A stretch of 6,167 bases of DNA from Patescibacteria group bacterium UBA1449 (GCA_002335355.1 DCTD01000075.1:662-6828); one strand, 5' to 3'. Shown: positions 1 to 5,342, counted from the stretch's first letter. The notes: generated by a model not told the origin, from the sequence alone. Translations and numbers: made by a program.

Positions 1-1400
1 TTTGTACGCTTTGGACAGAGCGGGAAGTGGTAGCCAAGGTTATTAAAGATCCATCATTATACTCAGTTATTGGTAATCTCTATTCAGGTCAGGGAGTCAA
101 CGCCATTATCCGCAACGTTATGGCTAATCCCCGGATTAGAGCCATCGTGCTTTGGGGGGCTGAGTTGTCGTTGTCCGGTCACTCCTTATTGCAGTTTGTT
201 AAAGAGGGTATTGATACAGAAAACAAGATTATCAAGGGTAGAGGAGAGATTGAAAAGGAGATTGATGACAAGGCAGTGGCAGATTTTCGCAAACACGTCG
301 AGATTATCGATCTGCGGGGTAAACCAGCCACTGAACTGGTAAAAGTACTTCAAGAACTGCCTCATAAAGAACCCTTTGCTTTGGAATCCAGAGTGTTCCC
401 ACCCTCACAACCGGTCGTTCGTCCCATGCCATCTGAACAGGTGGGTTTCCGGGTTGAGGGTAAAACAGTGGCCCAAACCTGGCTTAAAGTGATTAACGAA
501 ATCTATAAGTATGGCCGTTACAAACATACTCGCTATACTCAGGCAAATGAACTCAAAGAAGTCTTAAACATGGTGGCAGTGGTGCGTGATGAAGATCCGG
601 ACAACGAATACTTTCCTGAATATCTGCCCTTTGAGCGCTCGGAACTAACAGCTTATTATCCCGAAATGACCACAGCCCGGCGGATTCCCGGCACTGCCTA
701 TAACTATGGCCACCGGATGATGGCTCATTTTGGTTTGGATCAGATTGAAAAGATGAAAGAACTGATTAAGCTGCGGCCGGATTCCAAAAAAATGTTAGCT
801 ATTACTACCGACCCGGCTTTGGATTGGTCCAATGCTAACAACGGTGATACTCCGTGTTTGGTCATGGTGCTTGGCAGTGTTCAGGATGAAAAGTTTTTCT
901 TAACGGCTCATTTCCGGTCTCAGGATATGGTTCATGGATGGCCGCGTAATGCATTTGGTTTGCGGAAACTGCAAAAACAGATTGCTGACAGTGCCGGTTA
1001 TGGGTTAGGAGCTTTGACGTTGATTACCCACTCGGCTCACATTTACAGCGATGACTTTAAACTGATCGAAACAATTCTTATGGATCACTATGAGAAAGAA
1101 CTGGGGTATAGCGCTCACACGCACTTTAGCTACGATCCACGGGGGAATATGATTATTGATATTCTACCAAAAGAGGGGCTTATTAAAGCAACCTTGTTTG
1201 AACCTGACGGTGGACCCCCGATTAAAGAGTGGACAGGCAAGAAAGCCAATGAACTTGTTTGGAAGATCAATGACTGGAACTACATCTTAATGCCTGATCA
1301 TGCCATGTATATCGGCACCGAACTCCAGAGAGCAGAGTATTGCCTCAAACACAAACTCCCGTATCATCAGGACCCAGCCCAAAACACCGCAGATTTGTAA
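1..1400 (+). CDS. thyA: Methanogen-type thymidylate synthase with MtrA-like N-terminal domain (5'-partial)
   Basis: The product should methylate dUMP to dTMP using a methylene-tetrahydrofolate-type cofactor in the cytoplasm. Residues are counted from the GTG codon at 27. About residues 1-110 resemble the cytoplasmic domain of methanogen MtrA (DUF4346-like), with the segment GHSLLQFVKEGID near 51-63. The ThyA domain follows: YNYGHRM near 225-231, the catalytic cysteine Cys277 in PCL, FRSQD at 296-300, Asn308 in GWPRN, and His338/Tyr340 in SAHIY. Asn308 aligns with the asparagine that selects dUMP, which favours thymidylate synthase over dCMP hydroxymethylase. SAHIY and the overall spacing match the archaeal form rather than the E. 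coli form. The frame is open to the window edge from base 3 (residues CTLWTERE precede the GTG), so GTG at 27 is probably an internal valine and the true start lies upstream. The stop is TAA at 1398-1400. The family call is firm; the N-terminal domain assignment is by eye. Confidence 0.87.
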   Translation, partial: CTLWTEREVVAKVIKDPSLYSVIGNLYSGQGVNAIIRNVMANPRIRAIVLWGAELSLSGHSLLQFVKEGIDTENKIIKGRGEIEKEIDDKAVADFRKHVEIIDLRGKPATELVKVLQELPHKEPFALESRVFPPSQPVVRPMPSEQVGFRVEGKTVAQTWLKVINEIYKYGRYKHTRYTQANELKEVLNMVAVVRDEDPDNEYFPEYLPFERSELTAYYPEMTTARRIPGTAYNYGHRMMAHFGLDQIEKMKELIKLRPDSKKMLAITTDPALDWSNANNGDTPCLVMVLGSVQDEKFFLTAHFRSQDMVHGWPRNAFGLRKLQKQIADSAGYGLGALTLITHSAHIYSDDFKLIETILMDHYEKELGYSAHTHFSYDPRGNMIIDILPKEGLIKATLFEPDGGPPIKEWTGKKANELVWKINDWNYILMPDHAMYIGTELQRAEYCLKHKLPYHQDPAQNTADL

Positions 1401-1516
1401 TCATCTACCGCTTGAGTTTCCCGTCATGCCCAAAACAAATTTAACACTCCTTTCATTACTTCCTGTGAGATCCTGAAACTATTGTGCATTATTAAACAGG
1501 CTGACGTGTAAAATTG

Positions 1517-1558
1517 TTCATAAACAATTCATAAAAGTGTTGTTACAGTAACTATAAA
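1517..1558 (+). promoter_or_regulatory. Possible promoter/operator: TTCATAAA direct repeat, palindrome and -10 box
   Basis: TTCATAAA occurs at 1517-1524 and again at 1528-1535, an 11-base period that puts both copies on the same face of the helix. The perfect palindrome GTTACaGTAAC (1542-1552) directly abuts TATAAA (1553-1558), a candidate -10 box. The only -35-like word at reasonable distance is TTCATA (1528-1533), with a long 19-base spacer. A regulator bound at the palindrome would cover the -10 box. The same arrangement recurs at 3157-3189. The function is inferred. Confidence 0.35.
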
Positions 1559-1564
1559 TAACTT

Positions 1565-1580
1565 TAGCATAGCTGTGCTA
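1565..1580. repeat. 16-base near-perfect dyad (operator or 5' hairpin)
   Basis: TAGCATAGCTGTGCTA is self-complementary except for one T-G pair. It lies where a transcript from the TATAAA box at 1553-1558 would begin. It could be an operator half-site pair, or a small hairpin protecting the RNA 5' end. No T-tract follows, so it is not a terminator. Confidence 0.3.
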
Positions 1581-1635
1581 GGAACTGCTTTCTTTACTCA
1601 TATAGCTCAATAATCCTTTTATATTAGTCAAATGC

Positions 1636-1664
1636 TTGTAATTAGGCTTATAGTTTGTTATAAT
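1636..1664 (+). promoter_or_regulatory. Strong sigma70-type promoter with extended -10
   Basis: TTGTAA (1636-1641) is separated by exactly 17 bases from a perfect TATAAT (1659-1664). TG at 1656-1657 completes an extended -10 element (TGnTATAAT). Transcription should start near 1671, leaving about 49 bases before the ATG at 1720. This is the best-formed promoter for the 1720 gene and possibly for the hydrolase after it. Confidence 0.7.
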
Positions 1665-1719
1665 GCCAGCTTCAAAGATGTCTTAATGATATTTAATCAA
1701 AAATATTACCTATAGTACT

Positions 1720-2094
1720 ATGATTAGTTGTGAAAGAATTGATATCAAGCCAACAAGCCCACTCATGTCATCAGAGCAAGTAGAGTGTTTTTGTGTGGAT
1801 GGCATGCCTGATGACCCCGAAGCATTTGAAATGATTGGAGGTTTAATTAAGCACGCAGCTGAAAATATTGGGTTTAAGGTCCTAAATACCCCGGAAGATT
1901 ACGCAACTGCTGCAATCCAATTAGCCGGGATGGGTGACTTCGATCCAAAACTAACTTCAAAGTTAGTTATGCAAGCGCCAGCTGGGAGTGAAGTTTCGGT
2001 AGTTGGAGGCAAAAATGGAAGAATTTTTGGAGGTCTGGTGATTAAACCAACCAGAAATGGAAGCTATCCAAAGATGTATGTTATCTCGAAATAG
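1720..2094 (+). CDS. Small protein of unknown function
   Basis: I do not recognise this 124-residue protein. It is probably cytoplasmic: there is no signal peptide or membrane segment. The N-terminal third is acidic and holds three cysteines (residues 4, 24 and 26, the latter two in ECFCVDG). An acidic DDPEAFEMIGGLIKHAAENIGF stretch looks like an alpha-helix. The C-terminal half is rich in glycine, valine and basic residues (VVGGKNGRIFGGLVIKP), as in a small beta-sheet. No Shine-Dalgarno sequence precedes the ATG at 1720. ATG at 1765 (residue 16) is an alternative start, also without one. A strong extended -10 promoter lies 55 bases upstream, and the hydrolase ORF begins 23 bases after the TAG stop, so the two may be co-transcribed. 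The gene is supported by its promoter and an open frame of sensible composition, not by homology. Confidence 0.6.
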   Translation: MISCERIDIKPTSPLMSSEQVECFCVDGMPDDPEAFEMIGGLIKHAAENIGFKVLNTPEDYATAAIQLAGMGDFDPKLTSKLVMQAPAGSEVSVVGGKNGRIFGGLVIKPTRNGSYPKMYVISK

Positions 2095-2111
2095 GGTAAT
2101 AAATATTCGGT

Positions 2112-2117
2112 TATAAT
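2112..2117 (+). promoter_or_regulatory. TATAAT box abutting the hydrolase ORF (candidate leaderless promoter)
   Basis: A perfect TATAAT ends one base before ATG 2118. A transcript from it would start near 2124-2127, at or just before the second in-frame ATG (2127). That would give a leaderless mRNA starting at Met4 of the longer ORF. There is no good -35 element and no TG extension, so it may be a chance AT-rich match. Confidence 0.35.
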
Positions 2118-3143
2118 ATGCCTACTATGCACAAACTGCTAGTAGGTTTTTTATTACTCTTTGGCCTTGGATGTGGCGTATTTTTAGCTTGGTGGAAACC
2201 CTGGGAGACAAACAAACCACTCCTATCTCCAATCAGTACCTCGCAAACTCCTGATCCCACGCCGAAACCACTGTTAGCCTATACTTTTGACAATTTGTCT
2301 AAACGGTCTTATTCCGGCAGCGAGATCAGATTCGAAAAGGTGATCAATGAGAAAGAAAACAAAGACAATAGGTTTATTTCCTACTTATTCAGTTTTTTCT
2401 CTGATGGGAAAAAAGTGACTGGTCAGGCCAATGTGCCGGTAAGTGAACCAGGTAAAAAAATGCCGGTTATTATTATGCTGCATGGGTACGTCGACAGGGA
2501 ATCATATGAAACCGGTATTGGCACCAAACGGGCAGCTGGGGTTTTCGCAGATCATGGATATGTAACTCTGGCTCCCGACTTTTTAGGGTATGGTCATTCA
2601 GATATGCCGGAAAATGATGTCTGGTGGGAGCGGTTTAACAACCCAGTGCAGGTACTTAACTTACTGGCTTCAATCAGAACCATGCCCCAAGCCAACACTG
2701 AACGGATTGGTATCTGGGCCCATTCTAACGGAGGGCAGATTGCCTTATCGGTGCTGGAAATTACCGGCAAAGCCTATCCAACCATTCTCTGGGCACCAGT
2801 GACTAAACCCTTTCCGTACTCAATTTTGTACTTTACTGATGAGTTTGAAGATCATGGTAGAGCCTTACGGGCTGAACTGGCACGGTTGGAAAAAGATTAT
2901 GATGTTAACCAGTATTCGATTACAACATACTTTGATCGCATCAAAGCGCCGATTCAGTTACACCAAGGAGGGGCTGATGATGCCGTGCCACTGGAATGGT
3001 CTGATTCATTTGCTAAGACGTTGAAATCCTTAGATATCGATGTTACGTACTTCACCTATTCAGAAGCAGACCATAATATGAGTGGCAGCTGGGAGAAAGT
3101 GGTGGAACGGGATTTGGCATTTCTTAAAAAAGAGCTTAATTAG
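2118..3143 (+). CDS. Membrane-anchored alpha/beta hydrolase (S9/dienelactone-hydrolase-like)
   Basis: This 341-residue serine hydrolase is probably held outside the cytoplasmic membrane. Residues 6-25 form a hydrophobic signal-anchor, followed by a Pro/Thr/Ser linker (about 37-51) and then the catalytic domain. The oxyanion-hole motif is LHGY (121-124). The nucleophile elbow is AHSNG with Ser203, where alanine replaces the usual first glycine. The acid is probably Asp287 in GGADDAVP, and the base is His319 in ADHN. The order and spacing fit the alpha/beta-hydrolase fold and resemble prolyl-oligopeptidase/acylaminoacyl-peptidase C-terminal domains, but no beta-propeller is present. The substrate (ester or peptide) cannot be told. 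Cys19 follows GLG, a poor lipobox, so an uncleaved anchor is more likely than a lipoprotein. No Shine-Dalgarno is present; Met4 at 2127 is a plausible alternative start. The stop is TAG. Confidence 0.87.
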   Translation: MPTMHKLLVGFLLLFGLGCGVFLAWWKPWETNKPLLSPISTSQTPDPTPKPLLAYTFDNLSKRSYSGSEIRFEKVINEKENKDNRFISYLFSFFSDGKKVTGQANVPVSEPGKKMPVIIMLHGYVDRESYETGIGTKRAAGVFADHGYVTLAPDFLGYGHSDMPENDVWWERFNNPVQVLNLLASIRTMPQANTERIGIWAHSNGGQIALSVLEITGKAYPTILWAPVTKPFPYSILYFTDEFEDHGRALRAELARLEKDYDVNQYSITTYFDRIKAPIQLHQGGADDAVPLEWSDSFAKTLKSLDIDVTYFTYSEADHNMSGSWEKVVERDLAFLKKELN

Positions 3144-3156
3144 TACTTTTATTAGC

Positions 3157-3189
3157 TTCATAAATAATTCATTGTGATATCACTATAAT
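3157..3189 (+). promoter_or_regulatory. Candidate promoter/operator for the 3190-4000 island
   Basis: TTCATAAATAATTCAT (3157-3172) matches 15 of 16 bases of the element at 1517-1532. One base later comes the perfect palindrome GTGATATCAC (3174-3183), which touches a perfect TATAAT (3184-3189). Transcription would start near 3196. There is no good -35 at 17 bases, so an activator or another sigma contact may be needed. The overlap of palindrome and -10 suggests repression by a dimeric protein, but this is inference. Confidence 0.45.
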
Positions 3190-3204
3190 TAAACTAATTG
3201 TACA

Positions 3205-3310
3205 GGCAAGACAATGTGCTGTTTTTGCTTGCGCCCGTTCTTTGACATCTTGTTATTCTGTTGTGAGTACCATTGTCAAAAGCTATCGTAGATTTTAAGA
3301 ACGGTGCTTA
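3205..3310 (+). other. Structured leader RNA (nested inverted repeats)
   Basis: Several inverted repeats fall between the candidate promoter and the ribosome binding site. GCAAG (3206-3210) pairs with CTTGC (3228-3232). TTTGACA (3241-3247) pairs with TGTCAAA (3274-3280). CCGTTCTT (3235-3242) pairs with AAGAACGG (3297-3304). The last two nest almost exactly and share only two bases, giving a long stem-loop in the roughly 150-base leader before ATG 3343. I recognise no known riboswitch here. Confidence 0.4.
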
Positions 3311-3330
3311 CAACATATGACTATCAGGAG

Positions 3331-3335
3331 AAGGA
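3331..3335 (+). promoter_or_regulatory. Ribosome binding site deciding the start at 3343
   Basis: AAGGA sits 7 bases before ATG 3343, with a second AGGAG at 3326-3330. This picks 3343 over the longer ORF beginning at 3304, which has no such sequence. It is the only well-placed Shine-Dalgarno in the window. Confidence 0.55.
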
Positions 3336-3342
3336 AACGGCG

Positions 3343-3744
3343 ATGAGCATATGGGTTTCAGAAGTCTGGGCGATTGCTGAGAAACTATCCACTCCAAGAA
3401 GAAGTGCTAAACCATGTACTATCATTACCCTGTACTTTCGTAACAGACGCCGAAACTTGGCGGTTCCTGGCAACTGGTACATACCAAAAGGAACCCCTGT
3501 CTGGGTACTGTTTTGTGGGAAAGAGCTGGCATGTGCCATTGCTTACGAGGCTGGACAGTCTCCGCAGGTACTTGCTGACTGGAGGAAAGAATTGGATGAA
3601 AAATATGGAGTTGATCTGAGTGCACGGCAACTTGACCTTAAAGGAGATTCCAAACCTCCGAGCTGTATTCAGTCACCCTTAGTGAGGAGCCAGGCAACTT
3701 CCAACGGAAGTACAAGAAAGAGCCAGTGGTGCTATCATAAGTGA
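3343..3744 (+). CDS. Hypothetical protein, 133 residues
   Basis: I do not recognise this protein. It starts MSIWVSEVWAIAEKL after a well-placed ribosome binding site. The middle has a beta-like stretch (NWYIPKGTPVWVLFCGKEL) and an amphipathic helix (DWRKELDEKYGVDLS). The tail is basic, Ser/Thr-rich and probably disordered, ending in WCYHK. It has four cysteines and no signal peptide or membrane helix. Codons beginning with G are common in this frame, especially in the middle of the ORF, as expected for real coding sequence. A hairpin follows the TGA stop at once. Against it: the region is full of inverted repeats, including GGTTCC (3462-3467) with GGAACC (3490-3495) around TGGT/ACCA inside the ORF, so the ORF could be incidental to a structured RNA. 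Shorter ORFs in other frames here look less protein-like. Confidence 0.5.
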   Translation: MSIWVSEVWAIAEKLSTPRRSAKPCTIITLYFRNRRRNLAVPGNWYIPKGTPVWVLFCGKELACAIAYEAGQSPQVLADWRKELDEKYGVDLSARQLDLKGDSKPPSCIQSPLVRSQATSNGSTRKSQWCYHK

Positions 3745-3745
3745 C

Positions 3746-3780
3746 AGAAGGGTACTGTCTTCCGTAACCCTTTTGACTTT
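3746..3780 (+). terminator. Possible weak terminator after the 3343 ORF
   Basis: AAGGGTAC (3748-3755) pairs with GTAACCCTT (3764-3772) with one bulged A and an 8-base loop. TTTTGACTTT (3771-3780) follows, although the first Ts are partly used in the stem. The hairpin begins right after the TGA stop. An alternative stem, GACAG (3743-3747) with CTGTC (3755-3759), competes with it. Confidence 0.35.
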
Positions 3781-4015
3781 AGGTTGTCTTACTGTACTCA
3801 CTCAGTGGCGTGGAATACATGGTCTCTACCAGCATTCATACCGCTGCGTGAACTGCAGTTAACAGACTACCACCCTTACTGGCACTGTCTGCCCGACTGC
3901 CTCAAAAAGGCAATACTCACGAATTCTGTTTCTGATAGATAATCAAGGTGTGGCGCCGCAGCTACAGTTGGATTATTCCAATCTGCATGCACGGCGCCGT
4001 TTCATAATTCATACC
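3781..4015. other. Non-coding stretch with hairpins
   Basis: I see no convincing gene here. It contains a perfect 10-base palindrome AACTGCAGTT (3851-3860), a TGCCT/AGGCA hairpin with an A-rich loop (3898-3912), the GC-rich stem-loop at 3952-3998, and a paired TTCATA motif (4001-4006 and 4008-4013) just ahead of the riboswitch promoter. It does not match tRNA, tmRNA or RNase P RNA hallmarks that I can recall. Confidence 0.5.
3952..3998 (+). other. GC-rich stem-loop, possible RNA 3' end or structured RNA
   Basis: GGCGCCG (3952-3958) pairs perfectly with CGGCGCC (3992-3998), a 7-base stem that is strikingly GC-rich in this context. Inside, CAG (3959-3961) can pair with CTG (3983-3985) and TTGGA (3968-3972) with TCCAA (3977-3981) around a TTAT loop. 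No T-tract follows (TTTCAT only), so it is a poor intrinsic terminator by the usual rule. Confidence 0.45.
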
Positions 4016-4044
4016 TTGACAAGCGCACCATAAACTTCTAGCAT
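4016..4044 (+). promoter_or_regulatory. Promoter of the metK riboswitch leader
   Basis: A perfect TTGACA (4016-4021) lies 17 bases from TAGCAT (4039-4044; four of six consensus positions). Transcription should start near 4051, immediately before the SAM-I aptamer. The fit between promoter and aptamer supports both calls. Confidence 0.7.
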
Positions 4045-4053
4045 TGTTTTCAA

Positions 4054-4165
4054 CAAGTTAATAACTATCAAGAGTGTGGCGAGGGAGTAAGCCCGATGAC
4101 CCACCGGCAACCTAGGTTAAACTTACTTAAGGTGCTCCAGCTTACCCATTGGAGGGAACGATAAG
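4054..4165 (+). ncRNA. SAM-I (S-box) riboswitch aptamer
   Basis: This cis-acting RNA binds S-adenosylmethionine and controls metK. Conserved blocks appear in S-box order: TATCAAGAG (4066-4074), GAGGGA near 4081-4086, GCCCGATGA (4091-4099), CCGGCAACC (4104-4112), AGGTGC (4130-4135) and GATAAG (4160-4165). Visible helices are P1 TATC (4066-4069) with GATA (4160-4163), P2 GTGG (4076-4079) with CCAC (4101-4104), P3 ACCT (4110-4113) with AGGT (4130-4133), and P4 CTCCA (4135-4139) with TGGAG (4150-4154). P1 is short as drawn; CAAG (4054-4057) with CTTG (4167-4170) may extend it across an internal loop. The metK gene directly downstream is a classic S-box target. Confidence 0.93.
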
Positions 4166-4191
4166 CCTTGCAAGACAAGGAATACCTATCG
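4159..4191 (+). promoter_or_regulatory. Antiterminator fold of the metK leader
   Basis: CGATA (4159-4163) can pair with TATCG (4187-4191), enclosing a second helix CCTTG (4166-4170) with CAAGG (4176-4180) and a CAAGA loop. The outer helix uses the 3' strand of aptamer P1 and also the left arm of the terminator. It therefore excludes both and should form when SAM is absent. Confidence 0.7.
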
Positions 4192-4210
4192 GCTTTCCGG
4201 CCGATTTTTT
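4188..4210 (+). terminator. SAM-controlled intrinsic terminator before metK
   Basis: ATCGGC (4188-4193) pairs perfectly with GCCGAT (4200-4205) around a TTTCCG loop, and six Ts (4205-4210) follow. It stands 26 bases before the metK ATG. It should form when SAM holds P1 together, ending transcription before metK. Confidence 0.88.
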
Positions 4211-4236
4211 GTTATTCAAGCTTATATTCCAGTATC

Positions 4237-5340
4237 ATGTCATATACCTACTTCACTTCTGAGTCTGTCTGTGCTGGCCATCCGGATAAGATTTGTGATC
4301 AAGTTTCAGATGCTATTGTCGATGCTGTTTTATCTCAGGACCATCAAGGGAGAGTGGCAGTTGAGACGTTAGTGACAACCAACCAAGTAGTTTTAGCCGG
4401 GGAAGTCTCTGGAAAGGCGACAGTTGATTACGAAACTATTGCCAGAGAAACAATCGAACGCTTAGGATATACCAAACCAGAATATCACTTTGATTATCAG
4501 CAAGCCAAATTAGCCTGTTTTATCCATCAACAGTCAGGCGATATTGCCCTTGGGGTGGATGAGGGTGGGGCAGGTGATCAAGGAATCATGTTTGGGTATG
4601 CTTGCCAGGAAACACCAGAACTCATGCCATTACCTATTACTTTGGCTCATGGGTTAGCAGCTGCCGTAGATACTGCCCGGCAAACTCAGCTACCGTATCT
4701 TCGGCCGGATGGGAAAACTGAAGTAACTGTCAAATATGATCAGGGTAAACCAGTTGCAGTTGAACATGTGGTGGTAGCAGTGCCTCACGATCCGGATGTT
4801 GAGATAGAGAGTGTTAAACAGGATCTTTTTTTGCAAATCGTAGTTCCAGTTTTAGAAAAGTATCATTTTTCACTGACACCCAACCAGTTTATCCTTAATG
4901 GTACTGGTAGGTGGGAGATAGGTGGACCGCACTCAGATACTGGAGTTACTGGGCGGAAAATCATTGTTGATACCTACGGTGGTATGGGTAGACATGGCGG
5001 TGGCTGTTTTTCCGGCAAAGACCCCTCAAAAGTCGACCGCTCTGGCGCCTATGCCTGCCGGTTTTTGGCAAAAAATATAGTGGCTGCTGGTTTAGCTGAC
5101 TGGGTTGAGGTTAAAGTGGCCTATGTTATCGGTAAAGCTAACCCGATAGAAAAAGATGTCGAAACCTTTGGGACTGAGAAAGTCTCAGTCGACAAGATAA
5201 AAGGTTATGCTGATCAGCTGCTTGATTTGTCTGTACCGGCAATTCTAGAAAAACTGAGTTTAAGCCAATCAATCTATCAGAAAACCGCAGCTTATGGTCA
5301 TTTTGGCAGAAATGGTTTCCCCTGGGAAGAGACTCTTTAA
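4237..5340 (+). CDS. metK: S-adenosylmethionine synthetase (methionine adenosyltransferase)
   Basis: MetK makes S-adenosylmethionine from methionine and ATP in the cytoplasm, releasing phosphate and pyrophosphate. The 367-residue protein is slightly shorter than the roughly 380-390 usual in bacteria, and complete. It begins MSYTYFTSESVCAGHPDK, with the ATP-site HPDK at 15-18. Signature 1 is GAGDQGIMFGYA (111-122). TGRKIIVDTYGG is at 238-249, and signature 2, the phosphate-binding GGGCFSGKD, is at 254-262, with cysteine where alanine is usual. DRSGAYACR follows at 267-275, and the C-terminus has the typical TAAYGHFGR (350-358). The frame stays open upstream to ATG 4168, but that start lies inside the riboswitch and terminator and adds residues absent from the family, so 4237 is chosen. 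No Shine-Dalgarno is visible; TATATT (4223-4228) lies 8 bases before ATG. Expression is under the SAM-I riboswitch. tmk follows after 18 bases. Confidence 0.97.
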   Translation: MSYTYFTSESVCAGHPDKICDQVSDAIVDAVLSQDHQGRVAVETLVTTNQVVLAGEVSGKATVDYETIARETIERLGYTKPEYHFDYQQAKLACFIHQQSGDIALGVDEGGAGDQGIMFGYACQETPELMPLPITLAHGLAAAVDTARQTQLPYLRPDGKTEVTVKYDQGKPVAVEHVVVAVPHDPDVEIESVKQDLFLQIVVPVLEKYHFSLTPNQFILNGTGRWEIGGPHSDTGVTGRKIIVDTYGGMGRHGGGCFSGKDPSKVDRSGAYACRFLAKNIVAAGLADWVEVKVAYVIGKANPIEKDVETFGTEKVSVDKIKGYADQLLDLSVPAILEKLSLSQSIYQKTAAYGHFGRNGFPWEETL

Positions 5341-5342
5341 TA

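Larger units (their letters stand above)
1401..1719. other. AT-rich intergenic region with regulatory signals
   Basis: This stretch of 319 bases has no convincing coding frame and no clear intrinsic terminator for the upstream gene. It contains a tandem pair of TTCATAAA words (1517-1535), an 11-base palindrome touching a TATAAA box (1542-1558), a 16-base dyad (1565-1580) and a strong promoter (1636-1664). These signals are listed separately. The first 100 bases after the thyA stop show nothing recognisable. Confidence 0.7.

Noticed and set aside
27..29. GTG as the start of the thymidylate synthase
   Set aside because: The frame is open upstream to the window edge and reads as continuous protein; the gene is truncated by the window.
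2118..2180. Lipoprotein signal with Cys19 in the hydrolase
   Set aside because: The residues before the cysteine (FGLGC) are a poor lipobox; a signal anchor fits better.
3324..3630. Minus-strand and alternate-frame ORFs overlapping the 3343-3744 ORF
   Set aside because: They have no ribosome binding site or promoter and less protein-like composition; they look like shadows.
3742..3744. UGA reassigned to glycine, as in some CPR lineages
   Set aside because: The complete recognised genes end at TAA or TAG and contain no in-frame TGA, and the only TGA stop belongs to a tentative ORF, so nothing supports recoding.
3952..3998. tRNA gene suggested by a 7-base GC acceptor-like stem
   Set aside because: The element is only 47 bases, with no anticodon arm, T-loop or CCA.
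3190..4000. tmRNA, RNase P RNA or SRP RNA
   Set aside because: None of the conserved core sequences I know for these RNAs is present.
4168..4236. Upstream in-frame ATG extending metK by 23 residues
   Set aside because: It lies within the riboswitch antiterminator and terminator, and the extra residues do not match the MetK N-terminus, which starts at 4237.
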